Assembly (NCBI GenBank): GCA_911728455.2
Contig: OU452223.1
Coordinates: 28,467,321 to 28,531,320 of the forward strand
DNA length: 64,000 bases
Source: Marthasterias glacialis
Taxonomy: Eukaryota; Echinodermata; Asteroidea; Forcipulatida; Asteriidae
Direction: 5' to 3'
Shown here in pieces: positions 24,301-32,644 of this stretch. Position 1 is the stretch's first letter. Each line of letters begins with the position of its first letter. Both the position numbers and the translations under genes were made by a program. The notes under the pieces are model-generated. The model had not been told where the DNA came from. It saw nothing but the letters and a program-made list of their open reading frames with translations, and made no database searches.

Positions 24301-25900
24301 GTACAGCGCCCCAGTTGTTGCTTAATCTTAAACAGTTAAACCATGGACAACAAAGGAGAAAAGACCTAGCACAGTTCAAAATTAATTCTTTAAAATAATG
24401 TATTGTTAATGTTAATAATTAACAAGTGCAACTGCAAGTGACACAACACAACAAATGTAGTTAAACTTTTGTATAGACAATATGCAGACATACATCATTC
24501 ATAGTCTACATGTATAGCATAATCATTACTAGCCCAGGTAGGCCGTTATCTCCGTTGTACTGTACTACAATAACGTCCTGATTATAAAGGTCTCGCTACA
24601 TAGCGAAACAATTTATAACTTACTTATTTCATTGTTTTACCTGATTAAATGAGCTGAAACTTCGTCCTAGTGTTCTATGTGTCCTATATTTGCAGACTGG
24701 CAGGTTCAAAAGTCTTTAAGATGCATTGAGCACACATTATTGATAAAAATAAACTGAAAATCAGAGCAAAATCAGAAATCGACGGGGCCCGTTTAGGTAG
24801 TCTCCGAAAGATACGCCCAATGGGCATGTGTGGAAGTACATAGCAATGCCGGGAGAGGGCGCGGTCTACGGTGTGATGATTCGGTTGATCTGCGCGATTG
24901 ACCGATCGCGCTGCACTATTAGTCGAGATCGTGCAAACATATTCATTGTGTGTTCGATCGATAAGTGCGCGATCGATCGATATGTGCGCGAACAGTAGAT
25001 CGACCAATAGCGCAGCGCAATCGGTCGATCACGCAGATCGACCGATTGCGCACAACATTATACATTGCATCAATGTAAAGCCAAGCCCACATACCGTAAT
25101 GTGCCTGCGTGTAAATCTACTTGTTGCTAATGCTATGCAGTTTGAGCCTGCACATTGAATATACCTCATTCAGCGAGTATAACACATGTGATTTTCACCA
25201 TTTTGTGAAACCATAAGGTCTATTGTCGATCGGTTGATTTCAACAGGTTGCATCCTGCGCTGAGGCATGGATGATGGGATAGGAAAGGGATCATGTGTCT
25301 TGCTGCACAGTTGCCACTGCCCCCTTTGTCTTCCCATCATGCTTTGCGCTATTTCGTCGAAGCGATCAGCAATAAACCTTATGCACTTCAAAGATGTTCA
25401 AAGAGTAGCTTAGAATATCAGGAATACATGGACGAATTTTCAGCTTCCAAAATCAGGTAAAAATAGGGGAAATCAACTCATGTAATTTTAGTCGCATTTG
25501 GAAAGTAAGCTTTATACCCAGGACGTCAGTGGTCAGGTGGTAGTACAACGGAGACTGACGTCCTACCTGGGCTACATCATTGCCTGACATAGAACACCTC
25601 TTTCTACCTCCATGATGAAACAAACCCCGAAATTCACCAACTTGGTTTAAATACACAAAACATGATTGGGGCATGACACCACCATGAACAGGAAGTAAAT
25701 GCATAACTGGCCTGTGCTTAGTGCACAGCGCACACACTGCACGCCCCCATAAAGTTTCTACACACAGTATACATGTATACCCTAACGTTAGAAAACGCCC
25801 TGGGAATTAGTCCCGGTCTCTGCCTGTAAATAAAGCTTTTTATCCATTAAACTCACCCAGTCCCTGGGTCTATAACACACGCAGGTAGTCTGCCAGCCAT
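10570..25900 (-). CDS. ACTR3: Actin-related protein 3 (Arp3), complete, 12 coding exons, 418 aa
   Basis: Arp3 is the ATP-binding actin-like subunit of the Arp2/3 complex, which nucleates branched actin filaments in the cytoplasm. Coding exons in transcript order: 25900-25857, 20791-20736, 20329-20205, 19581-19471, 18393-18298, 16580-16473, 15775-15632, 14920-14747, 13800-13708, 13019-12894, 11392-11309, 10665-10570. All have GT/AG ends and join in phase to 1257 bp: 418 residues plus TAA, equal to the human length. Motifs: phosphate-1 loop [14 protein letters not shown] (11-24), the Arp3 segment [14 protein letters not shown], phosphate-2 VIDSGDG (167-173), adenosine site LSGGSTM (321-327) and C-terminus [10 protein letters not shown]. 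The start gives the conserved MAGRLPAC. An AG 17 bp upstream of the ATG (ATTTTTGCAG) may mark a separate 5' untranslated exon. Intron 1 is about 5 kb and rich in fold-back elements. Confidence 0.97.
11309..11392 (-). CDS. ACTR3: ACTR3 exon 11
   Basis: 84 bp, residues 360-387, [20 protein letters not shown] then GGSMLAST. Confidence 0.96.
11514..12312. mobile_element. 799-bp terminal-inverted-repeat element in ACTR3 intron 10
   Basis: Perfect 19-bp terminal repeats AATAGACCGATTGCGCGAC (11514-11532) and its complement (12294-12312). A second inner inverted motif, GTCACGTGAC / TCACGTGAC, lies inside each end. No coding capacity was seen, so it is probably a non-autonomous DNA transposon (MITE). 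No clear target duplication was identified. Confidence 0.8.
12894..13019 (-). CDS. ACTR3: ACTR3 exon 10
   Basis: 126 bp, residues 318-359, with [20 protein letters not shown] of the adenosine-binding motif and [13 protein letters not shown]. Confidence 0.97.
13708..13800 (-). CDS. ACTR3: ACTR3 exon 9
   Basis: 93 bp, residues 287-317, [20 protein letters not shown] then [11 protein letters not shown]. Confidence 0.96.
14521..14655 (+). repeat. Interspersed repeat, copy 1 (ACTR3 intron 8)
   Basis: CTCTGTTGCCCCTGG, TGCCTCGGTGCCCTTG, TCCAATAGA and GGTGCCCTTGCCCTTTCA recur in the same order at 19985-20105. Both copies are in the same orientation. The family was not identified. Confidence 0.6.
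14747..14920 (-). CDS. ACTR3: ACTR3 exon 8
   Basis: 174 bp, residues 229-286, [20 protein letters not shown] and [19 protein letters not shown]. Confidence 0.97.
15188..15325 (+). mobile_element. 3' tail of a retroelement ending in (TAA)n, copy 1
   Basis: Sequence with TGTATGTACCTAATG, CAGCCTGCCGGCTGCGATGA and TTTAATAAACCATTA ends in a TAA microsatellite. The reverse complement occurs at 52090-52235. A conserved 3' end followed by a short microsatellite is typical of non-LTR retrotransposon or SINE tails. It lies in ACTR3 intron 7. Confidence 0.65.
15632..15775 (-). CDS. ACTR3: ACTR3 exon 7
   Basis: 144 bp, residues 181-228, [20 protein letters not shown] through LETAKAIK. The donor is AAG|GTTGGT, a less usual but acceptable form. 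Confidence 0.96.
16473..16580 (-). CDS. ACTR3: ACTR3 exon 6
   Basis: 108 bp, residues 145-180, [19 protein letters not shown] and the phosphate-2 loop [14 protein letters not shown]. Confidence 0.97.
16637..16990 (+). mobile_element. tRNA-derived SINE in ACTR3 intron 5
   Basis: It has a Pol III B-box-like GGTTCAATTCC at 16685-16697, then a body with TTTTTCTCTCAGCC and TTCTGGTTTTCCTCCC, and an A/T-rich tail (ATTATTACTACTG...ATTATTATTACAAG). The orientation is opposite to ACTR3. Confidence 0.6.
18056..18265 (+). mobile_element. SINE 3' part in ACTR3 intron 5, next to exon 5
   Basis: Shares TTGGGTTTTCAGTC, CACATGTATCTTCAGGCCTA and ACCAGAAA with the element at 60340-60632. The end lies about 33 bp from the ACTR3 exon 5 donor, in antisense to the gene. 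Confidence 0.65.
18298..18393 (-). CDS. ACTR3: ACTR3 exon 5
   Basis: 96 bp, residues 113-144, [20 protein letters not shown]. The donor CAG|GTAAAA lies within about 40 bp of a SINE in the following intron. Confidence 0.97.
18827..19059. repeat. 16-bp minisatellite in ACTR3 intron 4
   Basis: About 14 tandem copies of AGGTACTAATAGTGCT with few substitutions (TACAAATAGCGCT variants alternate). Each unit contains GTAC and a TACTAA string that resembles a branch-point site, on the strand opposite to ACTR3 transcription. Confidence 0.92.
19471..19581 (-). CDS. ACTR3: ACTR3 exon 4
   Basis: 111 bp, residues 76-112, [20 protein letters not shown] and [14 protein letters not shown]. Acceptor CCTACAG, donor TTTTG|GTGAGT. 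Confidence 0.97.
19985..20115 (+). repeat. Interspersed repeat, copy 2 (ACTR3 intron 3)
   Basis: Same family as 14521-14655, with CTCTGTTGCCCTGG, GCCTTGGTGCCCCTT, TCCAATGGAAGTGCCC and GGCTTTGCCCTCTCA. It lies about 90 bp from the ACTR3 exon 3 donor. Confidence 0.6.
20205..20329 (-). CDS. ACTR3: ACTR3 exon 3
   Basis: 125 bp, residues 34-75, [16 protein letters not shown] and [20 protein letters not shown]. Ends on a complete codon. Confidence 0.96.
20736..20791 (-). CDS. ACTR3: ACTR3 exon 2
   Basis: 56 bp, residues 15-33, [18 protein letters not shown]. Acceptor CGCACAG, donor TTCAG|GTAGGT. Confidence 0.95.
21262..22635. mobile_element. TTAA-flanked terminal-inverted-repeat element in ACTR3 intron 1
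   Basis: TTAA is followed by AGGGGCACACCGAC on the left; the right end reads GGCCGGTGTGTCCC then TTAA. TTAA targets are typical of the piggyBac group. The 1.37-kb interior includes a perfect palindrome (21891-21929) and a 60-90-codon plus-strand open frame from 21975 ([20 protein letters not shown]) that I cannot assign. Confidence 0.55.
21891..21929. repeat. Perfect 39-bp palindrome
   Basis: Arms of 19 bp (CCATGGAGGTAGAAATTAG and its complement) flank a single A at 21910. Confidence 0.95.
23307..24315. mobile_element. Composite fold-back element in ACTR3 intron 1
   Basis: The ends are inverted: ACTGGGGCGGTACTCC (23307) and CGCCCCAGT (ending 24315), with homology of about 80 bp on each side. 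A small 61-bp element with the same ends sits inside at 23644-23704. A motif GCCTACTGGCTTCTCAAGAT occurs in plus orientation near 23465 and 23805 (one base apart), and reversed near 24124. Confidence 0.75.
24532..25572. mobile_element. TA-flanked 1,041-bp inverted-repeat element in ACTR3 intron 1
   Basis: Ends are GCCCAGGTAGG (24532) and CCTACCTGGGC (ending 25572), each next to TA (24530-24531 and 25573-25574). Inverted homology continues imperfectly for about 60 bp (CTCCGTTGTACT, ACGTCCTG). TA target duplication is typical of Tc1/mariner-like elements. The interior at 24880-25060 is rich in GATCGACCGAT-type inverted motifs. Confidence 0.7.
25857..25900 (-). CDS. ACTR3: ACTR3 exon 1
   Basis: 44 bp, [14 protein letters not shown] plus two bases. 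Donor ACTGG|GTGAGT. Residue 12 is Pro where human has Cys. Confidence 0.95.
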
Positions 25901-25924
25901 GTTGATACTTCTTTTGCCCTGCAA

Positions 25925-27287
25925 AAATTGCAATCGGTTAAAAACTGAAAGAAATACCACCACAAGAGTTGGAAATCTGTACACCTCCCAAGTGAAGGAA
26001 GTGGTGACAAGATGGCCGGGTGGTTACCATGAACATGGATGGTGCAATTTTTAATTTCTATTCGCGTTCAAGGTGACTCTGATCGGCCTACAATTTACAT
26101 TTTAATAATTTCAACTCGTTTCTTGTTACTTAAAAACTAAAAAAATATATATAGTTAGGGCAAATATTTCCATGAATAAATTTTTAGAGAAAAAAACGAA
26201 TCATTTTAGTTGCATTGTGGGTGTATTTTAGACATAATGATTTCTTAGGTAGATTACAGACTGTTCTATTAAGTTGAAGGGGGTGTTCAAATGCAATTGT
26301 GAGGGACATGCGGAAGCAGATGGCCCACATTATAATAACAGCATAGTGTTGTTTGCAGAATTCAGAACTATCCATGAGCTAGTTCGCTGTGAATGACACT
26401 TACGTCTTTTTTTAATCCACAACTGCGGAAAGTGGTTGTATACCCAACAACATAGTTTAAAAAAAAATATGATTGTAATCAAACGAAATAAATGAAACAT
26501 TATAAGCTGAACGAGATTGAATATTTTCCATTGCTTTAATAATAACAATACCATTTTTTTTTAAATTAACTGATTGTTACCGTAACATCATGGGCAAAAC
26601 TAATTCAGTAATTAACCTTTATCATGTTGCCACCATCTTGGTCATGTTCCCTGTTTCCAATAACAGATGCTAATTTTCACAGTACAAAAAGGAACCAGAT
26701 TATTTCCTCTTCCAGCCTCGGTTTGGTTACATTGGTTTGAACGGGAGAAAATTAAGATGACCGCACCATGATAAAGGTATATTGCGCCGACAACGGCAAT
26801 GCGTGGATGGCTAGGTCAGTTTCACAGCTCGATGTTTATCTCTCAGATGGGGTCTACCAAGATCCATCCGAACATCCGTACATATACCAGGAAATAAATG
26901 GAAATAAAAAAAGGTTTGTTTTGCATATCAGAGCATTGAAGCCTTCATGGTTGAAGTAACAGATTTTCAAGAATATGTTATCAGTATGAGGGGAAAAGAA
27001 ACAACCTTAAATCATAATGGAACGTCAGAGATAATCCTTGTTCCTGATAGCTGCAGTAAATTTAATCAATATTCATTCATGATAATTATACACAATAGAA
27101 AATGTAGAGCAATAGTTTGATTCGAAAGCCATCGACACGACCGAGGCCACAAACCAGTGCCGTAGATAGATTGGCCTCGCTACACTGATGCGCTAGGCCA
27201 TGGTAAAGAAGAAAGAACGTTTTTTATAAAAACCATAGAAACAAATGTTAAAAGGATAAACTTTTTTTTTGAACCAAAAATACTCAT
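25925..27287. other. Intergenic region between ACTR3 5' end and the tRNA array
   Basis: It should contain the ACTR3 promoter. It also contains a plus-strand open frame (26768-26959). No CpG-rich core or TATA box can be assigned with confidence. Confidence 0.4.
26768..26959 (+). CDS. Possible small exon or 63-codon ORF, unassigned
   Basis: An ATG in good context (GCACCATGA) opens 63 codons: MIKVYCADNGNAWMARSVSQ then LDVYLSDGVYQDPSEHPYIY, with a plausible donor AAAAAAAG|GTTTGT at about 26913. A four-codon upstream frame (ATGACCGCACCATGA) overlaps the start. The composition looks protein-like, but there is no family match and it may be chance. Confidence 0.25.
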   Translation: MIKVYCADNGNAWMARSVSQLDVYLSDGVYQDPSEHPYIYQEINGNKKRFVLHIRALKPSWLK

Positions 27288-27369
27288 TTGCAGGGCTGGG
27301 ATTCGAACCCATGCCATCGAAATGACTGGTTCCTTAAACCAGCGCCTTAGACCTCTCGGCCACGCTAAC
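27288..27369 (-). pseudogene. tRNA-Leu(AAG)-like, first monomer, mutated
   Basis: 82-nt body with changes in both acceptor strands and the D arm (ACCTCTCGG in place of ACCGCTCGG). It marks the right-reading start of the array. Confidence 0.8.
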
Positions 27370-27406
27370 TTGATAAGAAATTGGCACTAGGTAATTTTAA
27401 AGAGAT

Positions 27407-27488
27407 GGAATTCGGTGGAATTCGAACCCACGCCATCGAAATGACTGGTGCCTTAAACCAGGGCCTTAGACCGCTCGGCCACACTACC
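27407..27488 (-). pseudogene. tRNA-Leu(AAG)-like, acceptor replaced
   Basis: The T and anticodon arms are intact, but the 3' acceptor strand is replaced by a duplicated GGAATTC context and position 26 region reads GGG. Confidence 0.75.
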
Positions 27489-27558
27489 TTGATGACGATT
27501 TGGCACTAGGCGTTGTGAAACAGATAAAGAGGTTTTTAGTAACCCCCAAAAAACTCAT

Positions 27559-27640
27559 TGGCAGCGGTGGGATTCGAACCCACGCCATCGAAATGACTGG
27601 TGCCTTAAACCAGCGCCTTAGACCGCTCGGCCACGCTACC
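27559..27640 (-). tRNA. tRNA-Leu(AAG), canonical copy
   Basis: Reference copy for the array. Acceptor GGTAGCG pairs with CGCTGCC, discriminator A. Box A is TGGCCGAGCGG and box B GGTTCGAATCC. The anticodon stem CTGGT/ACCAG encloses the loop TTAAGGC, giving anticodon AAG. It has a class II variable arm of about 13 nt, no intron and no encoded CCA. A T6 run follows within a few bases on the minus strand, suitable as Pol III terminator. The body is almost the same as human tRNA-Leu-AAG. Confidence 0.97.
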
Positions 27641-27709
27641 TTGATGACGATTTGGCACTAGGTGTTGTGAAACAGATAAAGAGGTTTTTAGTAACCCCAA
27701 AAATCTCAT

Positions 27710-27791
27710 TGGCAGCGGTGGGATTCGAACCCACGCCATCGAAATGACTGGTGCCTTAAACCAGCGCCTTAGACCGCTCGGCCACGCTACC
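27710..27791 (-). tRNA. tRNA-Leu(AAG), canonical copy
   Basis: Body identical to 27559-27640; 151 bp from it. The downstream T-run is interrupted by A (GAGATTTTTGGGG). Confidence 0.95.
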
Positions 27792-27976
27792 TTTGAGACG
27801 AATTGGCACTAGGTGTTGTGAAACAGATAAATAGTTTTAAGCCAAAAATAGTCATTTAGCAGGGATGGAATTCGAATGCATGCCCTTGATTTGACCGGTG
27901 CCTTAAACCAGTGCCTCAGACCTCTCTGTCAAGGTAGATGGCGAATTGGGACGAGGTGACATTAAAGAGATTAACA

Positions 27977-28009
<33 letters not shown>

Positions 28010-28317
28010 ACCTCATTGAGAGAGGTGTGATTCGAAGGCACAACACCGAAATGACTGGTGCCTTAAACCGGAGCCTTGGACAGGTCTGCCACGCTACCGT
28101 CATGAGAAATTGGCACTAGGTCTTTTTAAAGAGATAAACAGGGTTTTTCAACCAAAACAAAATCATTGGAAGCGGTGGTATTCGAACCCACGCCATCGAA
28201 ATGACTGGTGCCTAAAACCAGCGCCTTAGACCGCTCGGCCACGCTACCTTGATGACGATTTGGCATTAGGTGTTGTGAAACAGATAAATAGGTCTTTAGT
28301 AACCCCCAAAAACTCAT

Positions 28318-28399
28318 TGGCAGCGGTGGGATTCGAACCCACGCCATCGAAATGACTGGTGCCTTAAACCAGCGCCTTAGACCGCTCGGCCACGCTACC
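28318..28399 (-). tRNA. tRNA-Leu(AAG), canonical copy
   Basis: Canonical body; the spacer has the GGTCTTTAG variant. Confidence 0.95.
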
Positions 28400-28776
28400 T
28401 TTGAGACGAATTGGCACTAGGTGTTGTGAAACAGATAAATAGTTTTAAGCCAAAAATAGTCATTTGGCAGGAATGGAATTCGAATGTACGCCCTCGAATT
28501 GACTGGTGCCTTCAACCAGCGCCTTAGACCTCTCTGTCAAGGTAGATGGCGAATTGGGACGAGGTGACATTAAAGAGATTAACAGGTTTAAAAAAAGAAG
28601 AAGAAGCAAAAAAAAAAAACCTCATTGAGAGAGGTGTGATTCGAGGGCACAACATCTAAATGATTGGTGCCTTAAACCGGAGCCTTGGACAGGTCGGCCA
28701 CGCTGCCGTGGTGAGAATTTGGCACTAGGTCTTTTTAAAGAGATAAACAGGGTTTTTTCAACCAAAACAAACTCAT

Positions 28777-28858
28777 TGCCAGCGGTGGAATTCGAACCCA
28801 CGCCATCGAAATGACTGGTGCCTTAAACCAGCGCCTTAGACCGCTCGGCCACGCTACT
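28777..28858 (-). pseudogene. Class A' tRNA-Leu(AAG) with broken acceptor stem
   Basis: Plus strand begins TGCCAGCGGTGGAATTC, so the acceptor stem has two to three mismatches, while T and anticodon arms stay paired. Other A' copies start at 29795, 31688, 33581, 34596, 35459, 36474, 37337, 38501 and 40409; these also have GCGCATTAG and GTTAC ends. Confidence 0.85.
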
Positions 28859-29202
28859 TTGGTGACAAATTGGCACTAGGTGTTGTGAAACAGATAAAGA
28901 GGTTTTTAGTAACCCCCAAAAAACTCATTGGCAGCGGTGGGATTCGAACCCACGCCATCGAAATGACTGGTGCCTTAAACCAGTGCCTTAGACCTCTCTG
29001 TCAAGGTAGATGGCGAATTGGGACTAGGTGATATTAAAGAGATTAACAGGTTGAGAGAGGTGTAATTCGAAGGCACAACATCGAAATGACTGGTGCCTTA
29101 AACCGGAGCCTTGGACAGGTCTGCCACGCTGCCGTGGTGAAAAATTGGCACTAGGTCTTTTTAAAGAGATAAAAAGGGTTTTTTCAACCAAAACAAACTC
29201 AT

Positions 29203-29284
29203 TGGCAGCGGTGGTATTCGAACCCACGCCATCGAAATGACTGGTGCCTAAAACCAGCGCCTTAGACCGCTCGGCCACGCTACC
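29203..29284 (-). tRNA. tRNA-Leu(TAG), T-stem mismatch class
   Basis: TAG anticodon but a G-A mismatch closes the T loop (GGTGGTATTC on the plus strand). Same class at 28167-28248 (also acceptor change), 31096-31177, 32989-33070 (also GCGTCTT) and 39802-39883. Probably weak or non-functional. Confidence 0.8.
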
Positions 29285-29353
29285 TTGATAACAAATTGGC
29301 ACTAGGTGTTGTGAAACAGATAAAGAGGTTTTTAGTAACCCCAAAAAACTCAT

Positions 29354-29435
29354 TGGCAGCGGTGGGATTCGAACCCACGCCATCGAAATGACTGGTGCCT
29401 TAAACCAGCGCCTTAGACCGCTCGGCCACGCTACC
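29354..29435 (-). tRNA. tRNA-Leu(AAG), canonical copy
   Basis: Canonical body, follows a TAG copy (29203) in block 1. Confidence 0.95.
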
Positions 29436-29946
29436 TTTGAGACGAATTGGCACTAGGTGTTGTGAAACAGACAAATAGTTTTACCAAAAATAGTCATTTG
29501 GCAGGGATGGAATTCGAATGTACGCCCTCGAATTGACTGGTGCCTTAAACCAGTGCCTTAGACCTCTCTGTCAAGGTAGATGGCGAATTGGGACTAGGTG
29601 ATATTAAAGAGATAAACAATTTTTTTAAAACAAAAAACCTCATTGAGAGAGGTGTGATTCGAAGGCACAACATCGAAATGATTGGTGCCTTAAACCGGAG
29701 CCTTGGACAGGTCGGCCACGCTGCCGTGGTGAGAATTTGGCACTAGGTCTTTTTAAAGAGATAAACAGGGTTTTTTCAACCAAAACAAACTCATTGCCAG
29801 CGGTGGAATTCGAACCCACGCCATCGAAATGACTGGTGCCTTAAACCAGCGCATTAGACCGCTCGGCCACGTTACTTTGGTGACAAATTGGCACTAGGTG
29901 TTGTGAAACAGATAAAGAGGTTTTTAGTAACCCCCAAAAAACTCAT

Positions 29947-30028
29947 TGGCAGCGGTGGGATTCGAACCCACGCCATCGAAATGACTGGTGCCTTAAACCA
30001 GCGCCTTAGACCGCTCGGCCACGCTACC
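29947..30028 (-). tRNA. tRNA-Leu(AAG), canonical copy
   Basis: Canonical body, between an A' copy and a class B copy. Confidence 0.95.
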
Positions 30029-30093
30029 TTTGAGACGAATTGGCACTAGGTGTTGTGAAACAGATAAATAGTTTTAAGCCAAAAATAGTCATT

Positions 30094-30174
30094 TGGCAGC
30101 GATGGAATTCGAATGCATGCCCTTGACATGACCGGTGCCTTAAACCAGTGCCTTAGACCTCTCTGTCAAGGTAG
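30094..30174 (-). pseudogene. Class B degenerate tRNA-Leu relative (representative)
   Basis: 81 nt. Retains an anticodon arm with AAG, but the acceptor 5' strand (CTACCTT) no longer pairs and the D arm is rebuilt around TGACAGAGAGG. Two subtypes differ in the T-arm side (GCATGCCCTTGA versus GTACGCCCTCGA); the latter often has U33 changed (CCTTCAACC). It recurs through the array with very low divergence. Confidence 0.85.
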
Positions 30175-30217
30175 ATGGCGAATTGGGACGAGGTGACATT
30201 AAAGAGATTAACAGGTT

Positions 30218-30298
30218 GAGAGAGGTGTAATTCGAAGGCACAACATCGAAATGACTGGTGCCTTAAACCGGAGCCTTGGACAGGTCTGCCACGCTGCC
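30218..30298 (-). pseudogene. Class C degenerate tRNA-Leu relative (representative)
   Basis: 81 nt. Its 3' strand is replaced by CTCTCTC, which cannot pair with GGCAGCG. The anticodon arm is CCGGT/ACCAG with AAG, and box B is altered (CCTTCGAATTA). It follows class B at about 124-150 bp throughout the array, with A-rich spacers of variable length (for example the A-run at 27979-28008 and 40222-40249). Confidence 0.85.
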
Positions 30299-30367
30299 GT
30301 GGTGAGAAATTGGCACTAGGTCTTTTTAAAGAGATAAACAGGGTTTTTTCAACCAAAACAAACTCAT

Positions 30368-30449
30368 TGGCAGCGGTGGGATTCGAACCCACGCCATCGA
30401 AATGACTGGTGCCTAAAACCAGCGCCTTAGACCGCTCGGCCACGCTACC
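30368..30449 (-). tRNA. tRNA-Leu(TAG), canonical copy
   Basis: The body is identical to the AAG reference except that the loop reads TTTAGGC, giving anticodon TAG (UAG, reads CUA and by wobble other CUN codons). The spacer on its 3' side is the AACCAAAACAAACTCAT type. Confidence 0.96.
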
Positions 30450-30517
30450 TTGGTGACAAATTGGCACTGGGTGTTGTGAAACAGATAAAGAGGTTTTTGT
30501 AACCCCAAAAAACTAAT

Positions 30518-30599
30518 TGGCAGCGGTGGGATTCGAACCCACGCCATCGAAATGACTGGTGCCTTAAACCAGCGCCTTAGACCGCTCGGCCACGCTACC
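30518..30599 (-). tRNA. tRNA-Leu(AAG), canonical copy
   Basis: Canonical body with the AAACTAAT spacer variant. Confidence 0.95.
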
Positions 30600-30669
30600 T
30601 TGGTGACAAATTGGCACTAGGTGTTGTGAAACAGATAAAGAGGTTTTTAGTAACCCCCAAAAAACTCAT

Positions 30670-30751
30670 TGGCAGCGGTGGGATTCAAACCCACGCCATC
30701 GAAATGACTGGTGCCTTAAACCAGCGCCTTAGACCGCTCGGCCACGCTACC
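30670..30751 (-). tRNA. tRNA-Leu(AAG), T-loop variant
   Basis: T loop TTTGAAT in place of TTCGAAT changes C56, which normally pairs with G19 and lies in box B. The same change is in 32563 and 39376, as expected of higher-order repeat copies. Function doubtful. Confidence 0.8.
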
Positions 30752-30821
30752 TTGATGACGATTTGGCACTAGGTGTTGTGAAACAGATAAAGAGGTTTTT
30801 AGTAACCCCCAAAAAACTCAT

Positions 30822-30902
30822 TGGCAGCGGTGGGATTCGAACCCACGCCATCGAAATGACTGGTGCCTTAAACCAGTGCCTTAGACCTCTCTGTCAAGGT
30901 AG
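30822..30902 (-). pseudogene. Chimeric A/B tRNA-Leu monomer
   Basis: The T-arm half is canonical class A and the D-arm half is class B, joined in the anticodon arm. Same chimera at 28929, 32715 and 39528. Confidence 0.85.
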
Positions 30903-31246
30903 ATGGCGAATTGGGACTAGGTGATATTAAAGAGATTAACAGGTTGAGAGAGGTGTAATTCGAAGGCACAACATCGAAATGACTGGTGCCTTAAACCGGA
31001 GCCTTGGACAGGTCTGCCACGCTGCCGTGGTGAAAAATTGGCACTAGGTCTTTTTAAAGAGATAAAAAGGTTTTTTTCAACCAAAACAAACTCATTGGCA
31101 GCGGTGGTATTCGAACCCACGCCATCGAAATGACTGGTGCCTAAAACCAGCGCCTTAGACCGCTCGGCCACGCTACCTTGATAACAAATTGGCACTAGGT
31201 GTTGTGAAACAGATAAAGAGGTTTTTAGTAACCCCAAAAAACTCAT

Positions 31247-31328
31247 TGGCAGCGGTGGGATTCGAACCCACGCCATCGAAATGACTGGTGCCTTAAACCA
31301 GCGCCTTAGACCGCTCGGCCACGCTACC
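31247..31328 (-). tRNA. tRNA-Leu(AAG), canonical copy
   Basis: Block 1 equivalent of 29354. Confidence 0.95.
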
Positions 31329-31839
31329 TTTGAGACGAATTGGCACTAGGTGTTGTGAAACAGACAAATAGTTTTACCAAAAATAGTCATTTGGCAGGGA
31401 TGGAATTCGAATGTACGCCCTCGAATTGACTGGTGCCTTCAACCAGTGCCTTAGACCTCTCTGTCAAGGTAGATGGCGAATTGGGACTAGGTGATATTAA
31501 AGAGATCAACAATTTGTTTAAAACAAAAAACCTCATTGAGAGAGGTGTGATTCGAAGGCACAACATCGAAATGATTGGTGCCTTAAACCGGAGCCTTGGA
31601 CAGGTCGGCCACGCTGCCGTGGTGAGAATTTGGCACTAGGTCTTTTTAAAGAGATAAACAGGGTTTTTTCAACCAAAACAAACTCATTGCCAGCGGTGGA
31701 ATTCGAACCCACGCCATCGAAATGACTGGTGCCTTAAACCAGCGCATTAGACCGCTCGGCCACGTTACTTTGGTGACAAATTGGCACTAGGTGTTGTGAA
31801 ACAGATAAAGAGGTTTTTAGTAACCCCCAAAAAACTCAT

Positions 31840-31921
31840 TGGCAGCGGTGGGATTCGAACCCACGCCATCGAAATGACTGGTGCCTTAAACCAGCGCCTT
31901 AGACCGCTCGGCCACGCTACC
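31840..31921 (-). tRNA. tRNA-Leu(AAG), canonical copy
   Basis: Block 1 equivalent of 29947. Confidence 0.95.
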
Positions 31922-32260
31922 TTTGAGACGAATTGGCACTAGGTGTTGTGAAACAGATAAATAGTTTTAAGCCAAAAATAGTCATTTGGCAGCGATGGAA
32001 TTCGAATGCATGCCCTTGACATGACCGGTGCCTTAAACCAGTGCCTTAGACCTCTCTGTCAAGGTAGATGGCGAATTGGGACGAGGTGACATTAAAGAGA
32101 TTAACAGGTTGAGAGAGGTGTAATTCGAAGGCACAACATCGAAATGACTGGTGCCTTAAACCGGAGCCTTGGACAGGTCTGCCACGCTGCCGTGGTGAGA
32201 AATTGGCACTAGGTCTTTTTAAAGAGATAAACAGGGTTTTTTCAACCAAAACAAACTCAT

Positions 32261-32342
32261 TGGCAGCGGTGGGATTCGAACCCACGCCATCGAAATGACT
32301 GGTGCCTAAAACCAGCGCCTTAGACCGCTCGGCCACGCTACC
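32261..32342 (-). tRNA. tRNA-Leu(TAG), canonical copy
   Basis: Block 1 equivalent of 30368. Confidence 0.96.
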
Positions 32343-32410
32343 TTGGTGACAAATTGGCACTGGGTGTTGTGAAACAGATAAAGAGGTTTTTGTAACCCCA
32401 AAAAACTAAT

Positions 32411-32492
32411 TGGCAGCGGTGGGATTCGAACCCACGCCATCGAAATGACTGGTGCCTTAAACCAGCGCCTTAGACCGCTCGGCCACGCTACC
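32411..32492 (-). tRNA. tRNA-Leu(AAG), canonical copy
   Basis: Block 1 equivalent of 30518. Confidence 0.95.
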
Positions 32493-32562
32493 TTGGTGAC
32501 AAATTGGCACTAGGTGTTGTGAAACAGATAAAGAGGTTTTTAGTAACCCCCAAAAAACTCAT

Positions 32563-32644
32563 TGGCAGCGGTGGGATTCAAACCCACGCCATCGAAATGA
32601 CTGGTGCCTTAAACCAGCGCCTTAGACCGCTCGGCCACGCTACC
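32563..32644 (-). tRNA. tRNA-Leu(AAG), T-loop variant
   Basis: Carries the same C56-to-T change as 30670. Confidence 0.8.
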
